From Defluviitaleaceae bacterium (GTDB lineage Bacteria > Bacillota > Clostridia > Lachnospirales > WQUN01): a DNA stretch of 64,000 nt. A program made the position numbers and the translations under genes. The notes beneath the pieces were generated by a model that saw nothing but the letters and a program-made list of their open reading frames with translations, was not told where the DNA came from and ran no database searches. Shown piece by piece: positions 1-10,355 of this stretch. Each line of letters begins with the position of its first letter. The stretch's first letter is position 1. The stretch covers positions 1 through 64,000 of the forward strand of contig WRDO01000014.1 in assembly GCA_009779755.1 (NCBI GenBank), given 5' to 3'.

Positions 1-1439
1 ACGCGGTAGCGGTTAATGCCTGCTTCAGTTGTACTCGGGGTGTATGTCGCGTTTGTCGCCCCCGAAATATTTTCAAAATCCCCACCCGTTACTCCGGGGG
101 CGCGTTGCCATTGGTAGGATAATATGTCGTTATCCGGATCCGGTGAAGTTGCCGCAACGGTTATCGTTACCGTATCGCCAACCCACGCTTCGACGCTTTG
201 CGGCTGTGCCGTGATGTCAGGCGTTGCGGCGTTAACCAACGGGACTACCGTTACCGTTACGATGTCGCTGGTTGTTATGGCTGTTTGTGTTCCGTTTACG
301 GCGGCGTTTGTATTCGTTACGGCCACTCGGTATCGGTTGACACCCGCGTCGGCTGTGTCCGGGTTGTACGACGCGTTTATCGCACCCGCGATATCGGTGA
401 ACGCCCCACCCGCCGCTCTTTGCCATTGGAAGGTTATCGTTCCATTGTCCGCGGAGGTCGCGGCTACGGTTAACGTTACCGCGTCCCCTACTAACGCTTC
501 GATGTTTTGCGGGTGTGCCGTAATGACGGGTGCTTCGGCGTTTACAATAACAACGCCGCCGCCCGTCCCGTTGCCGGTTCCGGTGTCCGTGTTTGTATCG
601 TTGTCCGTGTTTGTATCGTTGTCCGTTTCGTTTTCATCGCTTTCTTCTTCGTCATCATCGTCGTCGCCATCGTTTTCGTCTCCGTCGAGGGTGTTTTCAA
701 AATCCGTAATGGCTTCCAAACGTTCATTTTCGGCGGCGGCGGCGACGATTTCGAGTTCCGTTATAAGCCTGTCGATGGTTTCGATGTCCTCGCGTGAAAC
801 GATGTCGTTATCAATCAGCATCTCGATATTTTCCGAGATAACCCTCAGCGTAAAGAGGTCAAGCAATTCGATTTGCAGCGGGGTGATTTCGGGTTCGTCG
901 TCTGCAGCCGCCAGAGCGGATACGGTCAACGTATTTCCCGCTTCCAACGTATAATCGCCCGAAGGGGTCGAGCATTCCAATCGGCCTTCCAATAGGTTGA
1001 CTTGCAATTCGCCGTTGACAAACACGATCGTAAAGAGTGTGCCGCGCACGCCCATGACGGAATTGCCCGCACGTACTTGGGCCCCGCGCCCCGTCGCTTG
1101 GGGTGCGGCGTTGACGCTGACGGAACCGGTTACGACCGTAATCTCAAGGTTGTTTCCCGCACGGCTGATGTTGATGGTGGTGGACGCATCCACATTCACC
1201 GTGGAGCCGTCCTCCAACAACAATACGACGCGGGAATCCACACCCGTCGATATCGTATTCCCCACGGCCAAGCGCGTACCCACCGCCGCGCTGAAGGTCC
1301 TGGGCGTTCCGCGGGTCATGTTGACCGTACCCTCCACGCTTTCCACTACGATGGTGCGCGAAACGGTGGCGTTTATGGTAAGCGTAAACAAAAACGACGC
1401 GATGATCGCCGCTATGGCGATGGTTACGAATTTTTTCAT
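1..1439 (-). CDS. Secreted or membrane-anchored FecR-domain protein with Ig-like repeats (partial)
   Basis: The frame is open for 479 codons from the ATG at 1439 and leaves the window at its left edge, so the C-terminus is missing. Residues 1-25 form a hydrophobic signal or anchor segment. Residues about 37-175 match a FecR domain, with the typical VEGTVN start and a VMGVRGT motif. A strongly acidic, Asn/Thr-rich linker (about 246-283) holds a tandem DNDTNT repeat. Two Ig-like units follow, from about 301 and 405, each containing a YQWQR or FQWQR motif and a TEAG or TADAG plus NRYRV ending. Its ATG overlaps the TGA of the upstream SLH-NHL gene (ATGA), so the two are probably translated together. 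FecR domains outside iron signalling are common in surface proteins of unknown role. I infer a cell-surface protein, but ligand and function are unknown. Confidence 0.8.
   Translation of the reverse strand, partial: MKKFVTIAIAAIIASFLFTLTINATVSRTIVVESVEGTVNMTRGTPRTFSAAVGTRLAVGNTISTGVDSRVVLLLEDGSTVNVDASTTINISRAGNNLEITVVTGSVSVNAAPQATGRGAQVRAGNSVMGVRGTLFTIVFVNGELQVNLLEGRLECSTPSGDYTLEAGNTLTVSALAAADDEPEITPLQIELLDLFTLRVISENIEMLIDNDIVSREDIETIDRLITELEIVAAAAENERLEAITDFENTLDGDENDGDDDDDEEESDENETDNDTNTDNDTNTDTGTGNGTGGGVVIVNAEAPVITAHPQNIEALVGDAVTLTVAATSADNGTITFQWQRAAGGAFTDIAGAINASYNPDTADAGVNRYRVAVTNTNAAVNGTQTAITTSDIVTVTVVPLVNAATPDITAQPQSVEAWVGDTVTITVAATSPDPDNDILSYQWQRAPGVTGGDFENISGATNATYTPSTTEAGINRYR
585..628. 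repeat. 18-bp in-frame tandem repeat in the acidic linker of the FecR gene
   Basis: An 18-bp unit beginning gtccgtgtttgtatcgtt occurs twice in a row and starts a third time. It encodes a repeated six-residue Asp/Asn/Thr unit in the linker between the FecR domain and the Ig-like domains. It could change length by slipped-strand copying, which would alter linker length without a frameshift. Confidence 0.7.
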
Positions 1440-3040
1440 TGCTGCCCCCTAATGACTTCCATCATTACGATCCTATGGTTAAGCGAATCCGCGATATACA
1501 GTATGCCGTTATGGTACGCGACGTCCAACGGTCGGTTCATTACGTCGGGTTCGCCGTCGCCCGCGGCTGTTCGGACGATACCGTCCGCCAATACACGAAC
1601 GGCGTGGTTACCCGTGTCGGCGATGAACAGCACGCCGTCGGCATAAACGATACCGTGCGGGAAATTAAATAACGCGGCGTTTGCGGGTCCGTCGGCGAAG
1701 CCGCCCTGCCCGTAAAACCCGTCGGGTTCGATTTCGGTGACGACTCCCGCGATTGTAGTGACTTGGTTGCCGGAAATCCTCCGTATTACATGGTTACCCG
1801 TGTCGGCTATATAAATGTCGCCGTTGGGTGCCACCGCGATTCCTGTCGGTTCAAGGAATAACGCTTGATACAGTGCGCCGTCGCGGTGGCCGTATTGGCC
1901 GTGTATACCCGCGAATGTATGCACGGTACCGTCGGGGCTTATCTTCTTTACGGTATGGCTGAGCGTATCGGTAACGTACAGATTACCCTGCGCGTCCGCC
2001 GCAATACCCGTCGGATGGTTAAATTCCGTTGAAACGGTGGAGACGTTGTCGCCGTTTATCCTCCGTACCGTATTGCCGTGGCTGTCCGTGACAAAAAGAC
2101 CGTCGGGGGTTAAAACACCCGCCGTCGGGCGCCCGAAAAAGGCGCTCCCGATTTCACCGTCCGCATGGAACGGCGCGATGAAACCGAACTCATCGCGCAG
2201 GCCCGAACCCGCGATAAACGTTTCCGCCTTGCCGTTTATGATTTTACGTATGCTTGCGTTAAAGGTGTCGAACACGATGAGGTTGCCGTCGTTGTCCACG
2301 GCCAAACCTGACGGGACGGCGAAGCGCGCCTCGTATGCGGGGCCGTCCGTATGGCCGATGATCCCCGTACCGGAAAATGGGGTCAATGCGCCGAAGGTCA
2401 ACGAACGGAGCGGTTCCGCCGGTTTTGTCGGCTCCGACGGCATTTGCAATACGAACCTGTATAAAATGACCGCCGCTTCGGCGCGGGTCGCCGTATTACG
2501 CGGGGTTATCATACCCCCGTCACCGATCAGCAACCGCGTAGCCACGGCGAATTGCATGGCCTCCCGCGCGCGCGGGGATACGCTTTGCGCGTCGTTAAAG
2601 TGCGCAAGCTGTACACCCGATTCTGCTAAGCGGATACCCGCGAATAACGTATATCGATAAAATAAGACGGCCATTTCCTCACGGGTAATGGCCCTGTCGG
2701 GTGCGAAATCGTTATTGCCGACGCCATACGCGATACCGTTCGCCGAAGCCCACCGTACGGCCGTGTAATATACGGCGTCGGCCGTCACATCGTTAAAGCG
2801 CGTCGCCCCATAAGATACAGGTCGGCCGTCTATTGCCCATAAGGCATACAGGAACTCGGCACGGGTAACGCTTCGCGTCGGGTTAAAGTCGCCGTTTGCG
2901 TCCGTTCGCAGAATACCGTTTTCTATGGCGTATTCGGCGGCGGCGGTGTACCACCTGCCCGGTTGGATATCGTTTGCATAAACGTTTACGGCAAACAGCG
3001 ATGCGAACAACACCGCCGGCAGAAACATGATCTTGCGCAT
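1436..3040 (-). CDS. S-layer homology (SLH) protein with NHL-type beta-propeller
   Basis: The 534-residue protein starts with a signal peptide (cleavage likely near VYA-ND, residues 20-24). Three SLH repeats follow at about 24-70, 85-130 and 145-195, carrying the usual FNPTRSVTRAEF-type and FAPDRAITREEM-type motifs that bind pyruvylated cell-wall polymer. Residues about 210-534 are NHL repeats (PSGLAVDNDGNL, PTGIAADAQGNLYVTDT, PTGIAVAPNGDIYIADTGNH), giving a five- or six-bladed propeller. The protein should sit on the cell wall with the propeller exposed. It leads a two-gene unit with the FecR-Ig gene (ATGA overlap). The partner or ligand of the propeller cannot be read from sequence. Confidence 0.88.
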   Translation of the reverse strand: MRKIMFLPAVLFASLFAVNVYANDIQPGRWYTAAAEYAIENGILRTDANGDFNPTRSVTRAEFLYALWAIDGRPVSYGATRFNDVTADAVYYTAVRWASANGIAYGVGNNDFAPDRAITREEMAVLFYRYTLFAGIRLAESGVQLAHFNDAQSVSPRAREAMQFAVATRLLIGDGGMITPRNTATRAEAAVILYRFVLQMPSEPTKPAEPLRSLTFGALTPFSGTGIIGHTDGPAYEARFAVPSGLAVDNDGNLIVFDTFNASIRKIINGKAETFIAGSGLRDEFGFIAPFHADGEIGSAFFGRPTAGVLTPDGLFVTDSHGNTVRRINGDNVSTVSTEFNHPTGIAADAQGNLYVTDTLSHTVKKISPDGTVHTFAGIHGQYGHRDGALYQALFLEPTGIAVAPNGDIYIADTGNHVIRRISGNQVTTIAGVVTEIEPDGFYGQGGFADGPANAALFNFPHGIVYADGVLFIADTGNHAVRVLADGIVRTAAGDGEPDVMNRPLDVAYHNGILYIADSLNHRIVMMEVIRGQQ

Positions 3041-3117
3041 TGATTTCTCCCCTACAACGTATTCATATTATTATGCCAATTACTCCTTATAATATTTTAT
3101 ACGTTCTACGTTCGATT

Positions 3118-5556
3118 CTAGCCCATCATTACGGTTATTTCATTCGTCGTTCCGTTTTGGAATATCGGAAGCAGCGTCCCTTCCAGCGGTTTACCGTTTA
3201 AGATGATTTCCTTTACGCCTTTTTCCACGCCGCTTGGGTTTTCCACGGTGATGTTGTACCGCGCTCCGCGGAACACCCGCGACACGTTGAAACCCTTCAT
3301 ATCGGCGGGTATGCACGGGTCTACACGCAAGCCGTCATGTTCGGGGCGGATACCCAGTATATACTGTGTGATCGACACATACGTCCACGCCGCCGTGCCC
3401 GTGAGCCAGGAGTTCTTACCTTCGCCGTGGCGTACCGCGTCTTTACCCGCGATCATTTGGCAATAGACGTACGGCTCCATACGGCGCAGTTGGCTGTCAT
3501 CCTCGCGGTAGGCGGGGCAGATTTTTTTGTACGTATCAAACGCGCGCGTGCCGCGTCCCAACAGGGTTTCGGCGATCGTCACCCACGGGTTGTTGTGGCA
3601 GAAGATACCCGCGTTTTCCTTATAACCCGGCGGATAGGAGGAAATCTCGCCCAACTCGAGGTGATATTCCTTGTACGCGGGCTGCTGGAGGACGATGCCG
3701 TAGGGGGTGTCGAGGTGTTTTTCCACGGATTGCATCGCTTTTAAGGCACGTCCGTCCCCCAGACCGATACCCGCCATCACCGCGAAGCCGTTGGATTCGA
3801 TGAATATCTTGCCGTGTTCGCATTCGTTTGAGCCGATCTTCTTGCCGTAGGCGTCGTACGCACGGATAAACCATTCGCCGTCCCAACCGTGTTTGCCGAC
3901 GGTTTCGATCATATCGGCTACGGCTTTGTCGGCCCGCTCGGCTTCTTCCGTACGGCCCGTGCGACGGCACAGTTCGGCGTATTCCGGCCCCGCGAAGGCG
4001 AATATCGCCGCGATAAGCACCGATTCCGCTACGCCCGATTCGTAATTTGCCGTCGTTTGGAAGGATTCGCCCGGCGTCTTGGAGAAGCAGTTAAGGTTAA
4101 GACAATCGTTCCAATCGGCGCGGCCGATGAGCGGCAAGCCGTTGGGACCCTTGTTTTCCAGCGGATGGTTAAAAGACTTTTGCAAGTGGACGAACAACGT
4201 GTCCGCAAGTGTTTCGTCGTTGTCGAACGGGACGATTTCATCAAGGATACCGTAGTCGCCCGTTTCCTTTACATAAGCGGCTACGCCAAGGATCAGCCAC
4301 AGCGGGTCATCGTTGAAGCCCGAACCGATTTCGTTGTTGCCGCGTTTTGTGAGCGGCTGGTATTGATGATACGCGCTGCCGTCGGGGAATTGCGTCGCCG
4401 CGATGTCGAGGATACGCGCACGCGCGCGTTCCGGTACGAGGTGTACGAAACCCAGCAAATCCTGGTTGGAATCGCGGAAGCCCATCCCCCGCCCGATGCC
4501 CGACTCGAAGTACGAAGCCGAACGCGACATATTAAAGGTGACCATGCATTGGTATTGGTTCCACACGCCCGCCATACGCGCCATTTTCTTGTCTTCCGCT
4601 TCCACGGTAAACTTGCCGAGGAGGTTGGTCCAATAATCGCACAACGCTTCGAGTGCCGCATCCACTTTTTCCGATGTGTCGTATTTGGCCAGCAACGTAT
4701 CGGCGGGGGTTTTATTGACTACGTGTTGGGTCTCCCATTTATCGTCCTCGGGGTTTTCGCAGTAGCCCAATACGAATACGAATTCCTTGCTTTCGCCCGG
4801 CGCGAGTTCGGCTTTTAGATGGTGCGAGCCGATGGGCGCCCAACCGTGCGCTACGGAATTCTTCGATTGTCCCGTTGACGGCAATATGTGCGGGGAACCG
4901 AAGCCGTTGTACAAGCCCAAGAAGGTTTCACGGTCGGTATCGAAGCCCGCGATCGGTGCGTTAACCGCCCACACGGCGTAATGGTTGCGCCGTTCGCGGT
5001 ATTCGGTCTTGTGATAGATACGCGAGCCGTGGATCTCGACTTCGCCGATGGAAAAATTCCGCTGGAAGTTGGTCATGTCGTCGTGGGCGTTCCACAGACA
5101 GAACTCGACGAAGGAGAACATGTTTATGTTTTTCGTTCCGTCGGATTCGTTTTTCAGCGTTACTTTATGGATTTCGCAGGTGTCGCCCATCGGGACGAAG
5201 GAGAGCTGCGAAAACGCGAGCCCGTTCCTCGCCGACGAAATCTTCGAATACCCCAACCCATGGCGGCATTCGTAGCGGTCCATCTTCACTTGCATGGGCA
5301 TCCACGTAGGCGTCCATAAATCGCCCCCGTCATTTAAGTAGAAATATCGCCCGCCCGCGTCGGCAGGGGCGTTGTTATAACGGTAGCGGGTCAAGCGCAG
5401 CATACGTGCGTCCCGATAGAAGCAATACCCCCCGGATGTATTGGAAAAGAGCCCGTAAAAATCCTCGCATCCCAAATAATTGATCCACGGGTAGGGTGTG
5501 TCGGGTCGGGTAATGACATACTCGCGGTTAAAATCGTCGAAATAACCGTAGGACAT
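3118..5556 (-). CDS. Cellobiose phosphorylase (GH94)
   Basis: The 812-residue length matches cellobiose phosphorylases (about 810-820). The enzyme phosphorolyses cellobiose to glucose 1-phosphate and glucose in the cytoplasm, saving one ATP. The N-terminal [20 protein letters not shown] segment and the [10 protein letters not shown] motif at about 478-487, which contains the catalytic acid Asp, are typical of GH94 cellobiose phosphorylases. [19 protein letters not shown] (about 351-369) and NNPW are further family signatures. There is no signal peptide. A good ribosome binding site (GGAGG) precedes the ATG. It is divergent from a GH10 xylanase and shares a promoter region with it, suggesting common control by plant-fibre sugars. 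Cellodextrin phosphorylases are usually longer, so cellobiose is the likeliest substrate. Confidence 0.93.
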   Translation of the reverse strand: MSYGYFDDFNREYVITRPDTPYPWINYLGCEDFYGLFSNTSGGYCFYRDARMLRLTRYRYNNAPADAGGRYFYLNDGGDLWTPTWMPMQVKMDRYECRHGLGYSKISSARNGLAFSQLSFVPMGDTCEIHKVTLKNESDGTKNINMFSFVEFCLWNAHDDMTNFQRNFSIGEVEIHGSRIYHKTEYRERRNHYAVWAVNAPIAGFDTDRETFLGLYNGFGSPHILPSTGQSKNSVAHGWAPIGSHHLKAELAPGESKEFVFVLGYCENPEDDKWETQHVVNKTPADTLLAKYDTSEKVDAALEALCDYWTNLLGKFTVEAEDKKMARMAGVWNQYQCMVTFNMSRSASYFESGIGRGMGFRDSNQDLLGFVHLVPERARARILDIAATQFPDGSAYHQYQPLTKRGNNEIGSGFNDDPLWLILGVAAYVKETGDYGILDEIVPFDNDETLADTLFVHLQKSFNHPLENKGPNGLPLIGRADWNDCLNLNCFSKTPGESFQTTANYESGVAESVLIAAIFAFAGPEYAELCRRTGRTEEAERADKAVADMIETVGKHGWDGEWFIRAYDAYGKKIGSNECEHGKIFIESNGFAVMAGIGLGDGRALKAMQSVEKHLDTPYGIVLQQPAYKEYHLELGEISSYPPGYKENAGIFCHNNPWVTIAETLLGRGTRAFDTYKKICPAYREDDSQLRRMEPYVYCQMIAGKDAVRHGEGKNSWLTGTAAWTYVSITQYILGIRPEHDGLRVDPCIPADMKGFNVSRVFRGARYNITVENPSGVEKGVKEIILNGKPLEGTLLPIFQNGTTNEITVMMG

Positions 5557-5575
5557 GGTTTGGCCTCCTGCTTAT

Positions 5576-5605
5576 TTGTGATTTTTGTTGGATGCATTAT
5601 ATAAT
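5576..5605 (+). promoter_or_regulatory. Sigma-A-type promoter of the xylanase-KDPG aldolase unit
   Basis: TTGTGA (5576-5581) and TATAAT (5600-5605) are 18 bases apart. The xylanase start codon at 5643 follows after a strong AGGAGG. The palindromic ATTATATAAT at 5596-5605 serves both directions, so the two divergent promoters probably compete for RNA polymerase or share a regulator. No operator is obvious. Confidence 0.5.
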
Positions 5606-5624
5606 TCATGGTAAAATTGCGCAA
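5596..5624 (-). promoter_or_regulatory. Sigma-A-type promoter of the cellobiose phosphorylase gene
   Basis: On the minus strand TTGCGC (5619-5624) and TATAAT (5596-5601) are separated by exactly 17 bases. The start codon of the phosphorylase lies about 40 bases downstream, behind a GGAGG. The -10 overlaps the -10 of the opposite promoter for the xylanase. Assigned from sequence pattern only. Confidence 0.6.
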
Positions 5625-5642
5625 ATGAAAGGAGGGCGATCC

Positions 5643-6812
5643 ATGGCCCATCGTCAAGCGACAACCGTTCTGCACCTTCCCGACCATCCCAATACAAACA
5701 TCACCGTAAGGCAAACAAAGCACAAATTCCTCTTCGGTTGCGCGGAGTTTTCGGTTTTACCCTACGTCAACGGGGAAATGAAACCCGATACCGCCGCCGC
5801 CGCGGAAAAACGCTTCGGTCATATGGCGGAAATCTTTAATCAGGTCACCCTTCCGTTCTATTGGGGCAGGTACGAGCAGGAACGCGGCAAGCCCGATTTC
5901 ACGCGGATGCATAAAGCCTCCAAATGGCTGGCCGACCGCGGTTTCCTGCTTAAGGGGCATCCGTTATGCTGGCATACCGTATGCGCGGACTGGCTGATGG
6001 ATCTGACCAACGAGGAAATCTACGACACGCAAATAAAGCGCGTAACACGGGACGTTACCGCCTACAGCGGGTTGATCGACGCGTGGGACGTTATCAACGA
6101 AGCGGTGATCATGCCTATATTCGACAAATATGACAACGGCGTCACCCGTATATGCAATGAACGCGGGCGCTTCAAATTGATAAGGGGTTTATTTACGGCC
6201 GCGCGTAAAGCAAACCCGAACGCGACGTTATTAATCAACGATTTCGACATGTCCGAGTCCTATGACATCCTCGTGGAAGGTCTGTTGGAAGCGGGCGTTA
6301 TGATCGACGCCATCGGTTTGCAATCGCACATGCACCAAGGCTGTTGGCCGAAGGAAAAACTGCATGAAGTGCTGGAACGTTTTTCACGGTTTAAGCTCCC
6401 CTTGCATTTTACGGAGATTTCCCTCGTTTCGGGTGAAATCATGCCCAAGGAAATCGTGGACCTAAACGACCACAAGGTAAGTACATGGCCTACCACCCCG
6501 GAGGGGGAGGAACGCCAAGCGAATGAAATCAAGTGGTTTTACGAAACGCTCTACGCGCACCCGCTGGTGGAGGCTGTCACGTACTGGTCATTTATGGACG
6601 GATTATGGCTCAACGCGCCTTCGGGCTTATTAAATGCCGCAAGCGATCCCAAACCCGCTTATCATGTCCTGTTTGATTTAATCAATAAAAAATGGCGGAC
6701 ACCCGAACAACGGATGACCACCGACGAAAACGGCTATGTATCCGTCACCGGCACCCAAGGGGAATACCTCGCGTGCTGCGGCGGCAATGAAATAAAATTT
6801 ATTATAAACTAA
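5643..6812 (+). CDS. Intracellular endo-1,4-beta-xylanase (GH10)
   Basis: I chose the ATG at 5643 because AGGAGG lies 8-13 bases before it; an in-frame upstream start would add 17 residues across that site. The 389-residue protein has the GH10 acid/base Glu in DVINEA (about E153) and the nucleophile Glu in HFTEIS (about E258), with GHPLCWH and a NDF motif also present. There is no signal peptide and no carbohydrate-binding module, so it should act in the cytoplasm on imported xylo-oligosaccharides rather than on polymer. The neighbours are a cellobiose phosphorylase (divergent) and a KDPG aldolase 14 bases downstream, pointing to a plant-fibre oligosaccharide use island. Confidence 0.92.
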   Translation: MAHRQATTVLHLPDHPNTNITVRQTKHKFLFGCAEFSVLPYVNGEMKPDTAAAAEKRFGHMAEIFNQVTLPFYWGRYEQERGKPDFTRMHKASKWLADRGFLLKGHPLCWHTVCADWLMDLTNEEIYDTQIKRVTRDVTAYSGLIDAWDVINEAVIMPIFDKYDNGVTRICNERGRFKLIRGLFTAARKANPNATLLINDFDMSESYDILVEGLLEAGVMIDAIGLQSHMHQGCWPKEKLHEVLERFSRFKLPLHFTEISLVSGEIMPKEIVDLNDHKVSTWPTTPEGEERQANEIKWFYETLYAHPLVEAVTYWSFMDGLWLNAPSGLLNAASDPKPAYHVLFDLINKKWRTPEQRMTTDENGYVSVTGTQGEYLACCGGNEIKFIIN

Positions 6813-6826
6813 AGGAGACTGTCACC

Positions 6827-7441
6827 ATGAATGAATTCTTTGAAAAGCTCGCCCGAATCAAAATCGTTCCCGTCATCACCTTACATGACGCGTCCAAAGC
6901 CGTACCGTTGGCACAAGCCTTGATCGACGGTGGTTTGCCATGCGCTGAGGTCACCTTCCGTACCGACGCCGCGGCTGAAGGAATCAAAAATATGGCGGCC
7001 GCCTTCCCCGATTTGGCCTTAGGTGCGGGTACGGTGTTGACCCCCGCCCAAGTCGACGCGGCTGTAGCCGCCGGGGCTAAATATATCGTGGCTCCCGGCC
7101 TCAACCCCGATGTGGTGCGCCATTGCCAAAAAATCGGCGTACCCGTACTTCCCGGCGTCATGACCCCGTCCGAAATCGAGCAGGGGCTCGCGCTCGGATT
7201 AACGCACCTCAAATTCTTCCCGGCGGAAGCCGCGGGGGGCGTCAACATGCTCCGCGCCCTTTCCGCGCCGTACAAAGCGGTCCGATTCATACCCACAGGC
7301 GGGATCAATAAAGCCAACCTGCAGGAGTACCTTTCACTCAAATGCGTCTTCGCCTGCGGGGGGAGCTGGATGGTAAAGGAAGACCTGATCGCGGACGGCA
7401 AATTCGACGAAATAACGCGCCTTACACGCGAAGCGCTTTAG
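6827..7441 (+). CDS. eda: 2-keto-3-deoxy-6-phosphogluconate / 4-hydroxy-2-oxoglutarate aldolase
   Basis: This 204-residue class I aldolase splits KDPG into pyruvate and glyceraldehyde 3-phosphate (Entner-Doudoroff or uronate pathways). The Schiff-base lysine is K129 in the THLKFFPAEA motif. E41 in AEVTFRT, the GAGTVLT loop and the phosphate-binding PTGGI are all present. An AAGGAG lies before the ATG, and the gene follows the xylanase by 14 bases, so they are probably co-transcribed. Beside a xylanase it may serve breakdown of glucuronic acid side chains of xylan; that link is inference, since no uronate isomerase or KDG kinase is in the window. Confidence 0.9.
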   Translation: MNEFFEKLARIKIVPVITLHDASKAVPLAQALIDGGLPCAEVTFRTDAAAEGIKNMAAAFPDLALGAGTVLTPAQVDAAVAAGAKYIVAPGLNPDVVRHCQKIGVPVLPGVMTPSEIEQGLALGLTHLKFFPAEAAGGVNMLRALSAPYKAVRFIPTGGINKANLQEYLSLKCVFACGGSWMVKEDLIADGKFDEITRLTREAL

Positions 7442-7445
7442 ATAT

Positions 7446-10298
7446 TTACCCCAGCATCGGTTTGAGGAACATCCCCGTAAACGACCCTTCACACGCCGCC
7501 ACGTCCTCGGGTGTACCGCAAATCACGATTTGGCCGCCTGCGCCGCCGCCTTCGGGACCGAGGTCGACGATGTAGTCGGCCGTTTTGATTACGTCCAGAT
7601 TGTGCTCAATGACGACGACCGTATTCCCCCAATCCGTCAGTTGCTGGAGGATGGCGATGAGCTTATGCACATCTGCGGCATGTAAACCGGTGGTGGGTTC
7701 GTCCAATACGTAGAGGGTCTTGCCCGTGGCGCGGCGCGAAAGTTCGGTCGCGAGCTTTACGCGTTGGGCTTCGCCGCCGGATAACGTGGTGGATGACTGG
7801 CCGAGCCGCACATAGGAAAGCCCCACGTCGAATAACGTTTGCAACTTTTCCCGCAGACGCGGAAGGCTGTCGAAGAATTCGAGCGCGGTTTCGACGGTCA
7901 GGTCCAATACCTCGGAAATATTTTTCCCCTTATATTTGACTTCCAACGTTTCCCGGTTGTAACGTTTGCCGCGGCAAACCTCACAAGGTACGTATACATC
8001 GGGCAGGAAGTGCATTTCAATTTTAATGATACCGTCGCCCGAACACGCTTCACAACGGCCGCCCTTCACGTTAAAGCTGAAGCGGCCTTTTTGGTATCCG
8101 CGTATCTTGGCTTCCGGGGTTTGGGCGAAGACGTCGCGCACCAAATCAAACAACCCGGTATAAGTGGCGGGGTTGGAACGGGGCGTACGCCCGATGGGGC
8201 TTTGGTCAATCGATATGATCTTATCCAGCCATTCCAAACCGGATATATCGGTGTGCTTGCCGGGTTTGATACGCGCACGGTTAAGGTCACGGGCGAGGCG
8301 TTTGTACAGGATTTCGTTGATCAACGAGCTTTTACCCGACCCGCTGACCCCCGTCACGCAGGTGAACACGCCGATGGGGATGGTTACGTCTATATGCTTC
8401 AAATTATTTTCCGCCGCGCCCGTTATACGCAGGGCGTTACCCGTAACCAAACGGCGCGTCGCGGGTGTTTCGATGCGTTTCTTACCGCTCAGGTATTGCC
8501 CCGTAAGGCTTTCCTTACATTTTAACAATCCCTTTACGTTGCCGGCGTAGACGATTTCCCCGCCGTGTACGCCCGCGTTCGGACCGATATCCACGATATA
8601 ATCCGCCGCATACATGGTGTCCGCGTCGTGCTCGACGACGATGAGCGTATTGCCGATATCCGTCAGGTGCCGAAGGGTTTTTAACAAACGGGCGTTGTCG
8701 CGTTGGTGGAGCCCGATCGAAGGCTCGTCCAGGATATATACCACGCCTACCAAACCCGAGCCGATTTGTGTTGCCAGCCGTATCCGTTGCGCCTCCCCGC
8801 CCGAAAGCGACCCCGCTGCCCGCGCCAACGTAAGGTAATCCAACCCCACGTCCATCAGGAACCCCGTACGGGCATGGATTTCCTTAAGGATCGGCCCGGC
8901 GATGATGAGTTGGGTTTCATTGAGCCGCATTTCTTGGAAAAACGCGCGTACGTCGGCGATGGTCATTTCCGTCACGTTCGATATATTCGTTTCGCCGATG
9001 GTAACAGCCAGTACTTCCCGCTTAAGCCTGTACCCCTTACACGTCGGGCATTTGATTTGCGTCATCAGGGCTTCATACTCCATCCGCATATAATTTGAGC
9101 CCGTCTCGCGGTAACGACGCCATTGGTTATTAATGATCCCTTCGTGGGTGTATGGGTACGATCGCGCTTGGCCGTCCTGACCCGTATAGGTTATCCGAAA
9201 CGCATCGGGGGCTCCGTTCATGATAACATCCTGTATTTCCGCGGAAAGTTCGCCGTAAGGGGTGGCAAGGTCGAACTTAAACGCATCCGCGAGGGCCGCG
9301 AAAATGGCGCGGGAGCTTGAGTTCTCCGCTTTGATCGCGTTCCAGCCCGGAGCGACGATCGCACCTTGCGATAAAGATAACTGCGGGTTGGGAACGAGCA
9401 ACTCGGGGTCGAATATGAGCTTCATACCCAAGCCCGAACAATCGGGACAGGCTCCCGCGGGATTGTTGAACGAAAAAGCGCGGGGTTCGATTTCGGTCAG
9501 GGATATACCGCAGTCGGTACAAGCGAAGTTGGCGCTGAAGATAAGGTCGCTTGCCGACGGGGATGGGATTGCCGATTCGCTTGTTACCGCCATCACCACC
9601 AACCCGCCGGAGAGCAGCATCGCCGCTTCTATCGATTCGCTTAAACGCTGTTGTATCCCGGCGCGTACCACCAGCCTGTCCACTACGATTTCGATCGTGT
9701 GCTTCTTGTTTTTTTCCAAGTCCGGCGTTTCGCCGAGGTCATATACCTCACCGTCGATACGGGCGCGTACGTATCCGTTGCGCCGCGCGTCTTCCAACAG
9801 CTTTGTATGCTCGCCCTTACGCTCGCGCACCACGGGGGCGAGGACTTGCAAGCGTGTCCCCTCCGCCAGCGCTCCCACACGGTCCACGATTTGGTCCACG
9901 GTTTGTTTTTCCACCACTTTTCCGCATTCCGGGCAATGCGGAACCCCCACCCGGGCGAACAACAGGCGGAGATAGTCGTATATCTCCGTCACCGTGCCCA
10001 CCGTGGAGCGGGGGTTTTGGCTTGTGGTCTTTTGGTCTATTGAAATGGCGGGCGAAAGTCCTTCGATCACGTCCACTTCGGGTTTTTCCATTTGCCCGAG
10101 GAATTGGCGCGCGTATGCGGAAAGGGATTCCACATACCGCCGCTGCCCTTCGGCATAGATCGTGTCAAACGCGAGTGATGTCTTGCCCGAGCCGCTGAGG
10201 CCGGTGAACACGACCATTTGGTCGCGGGGTATGGTTAAATCGATATTCTTAAGGTTGTGGCTGCGTGCACCCTTGATGGTGATAACGTTCCTGTCCAT
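7446..10298 (-). CDS. uvrA: UvrABC excinuclease subunit A
   Basis: The 950-residue protein is the damage-recognition ATPase of nucleotide excision repair. It has two ABC modules: Walker [10 protein letters not shown] near residue 35 and GVSGSGKSS near 650, with LSGGEAQR signatures near 500 and 836. The zinc-binding cysteine pairs CTDC and CPDC (about 260-285) and CEAC and CEVC (about 748-778) are intact. The length is normal. It is convergent with eda (4-base gap) and transcribed alone from a clear promoter whose -35 overlaps a possible SOS box. uvrB and uvrC are not in the window. Confidence 0.97.
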   Translation of the reverse strand: MDRNVITIKGARSHNLKNIDLTIPRDQMVVFTGLSGSGKTSLAFDTIYAEGQRRYVESLSAYARQFLGQMEKPEVDVIEGLSPAISIDQKTTSQNPRSTVGTVTEIYDYLRLLFARVGVPHCPECGKVVEKQTVDQIVDRVGALAEGTRLQVLAPVVRERKGEHTKLLEDARRNGYVRARIDGEVYDLGETPDLEKNKKHTIEIVVDRLVVRAGIQQRLSESIEAAMLLSGGLVVMAVTSESAIPSPSASDLIFSANFACTDCGISLTEIEPRAFSFNNPAGACPDCSGLGMKLIFDPELLVPNPQLSLSQGAIVAPGWNAIKAENSSSRAIFAALADAFKFDLATPYGELSAEIQDVIMNGAPDAFRITYTGQDGQARSYPYTHEGIINNQWRRYRETGSNYMRMEYEALMTQIKCPTCKGYRLKREVLAVTIGETNISNVTEMTIADVRAFFQEMRLNETQLIIAGPILKEIHARTGFLMDVGLDYLTLARAAGSLSGGEAQRIRLATQIGSGLVGVVYILDEPSIGLHQRDNARLLKTLRHLTDIGNTLIVVEHDADTMYAADYIVDIGPNAGVHGGEIVYAGNVKGLLKCKESLTGQYLSGKKRIETPATRRLVTGNALRITGAAENNLKHIDVTIPIGVFTCVTGVSGSGKSSLINEILYKRLARDLNRARIKPGKHTDISGLEWLDKIISIDQSPIGRTPRSNPATYTGLFDLVRDVFAQTPEAKIRGYQKGRFSFNVKGGRCEACSGDGIIKIEMHFLPDVYVPCEVCRGKRYNRETLEVKYKGKNISEVLDLTVETALEFFDSLPRLREKLQTLFDVGLSYVRLGQSSTTLSGGEAQRVKLATELSRRATGKTLYVLDEPTTGLHAADVHKLIAILQQLTDWGNTVVVIEHNLDVIKTADYIVDLGPEGGGAGGQIVICGTPEDVAACEGSFTGMFLKPMLG

Positions 10299-10326
10299 GT
10301 GCGTATGCCCCTTTCAAATCGAACAT

Positions 10327-10355
10327 ACTATACTGCATGGACCGTTTATTGGCAA
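10327..10355 (-). promoter_or_regulatory. uvrA promoter
   Basis: On the minus strand TTGCCA (10350-10355) and TATAGT (10327-10332) are separated by 17 bases, and the uvrA ATG at 10298 follows behind a GAAAGGGG ribosome binding site. This is a near-consensus sigma-A promoter. Confidence 0.65.

Noticed and set aside
124..954. Long plus-strand frame (about 276 codons) rich in Ser and Val
   Set aside because: It is the antisense of the FecR-Ig gene; the minus strand gives a signal peptide, a FecR domain and Ig repeats in one uninterrupted frame.
3889..4818. Plus-strand frame of 309 codons opposite the cellobiose phosphorylase gene
   Set aside because: Antisense shadow; the GH94 frame is full length with its catalytic motif.
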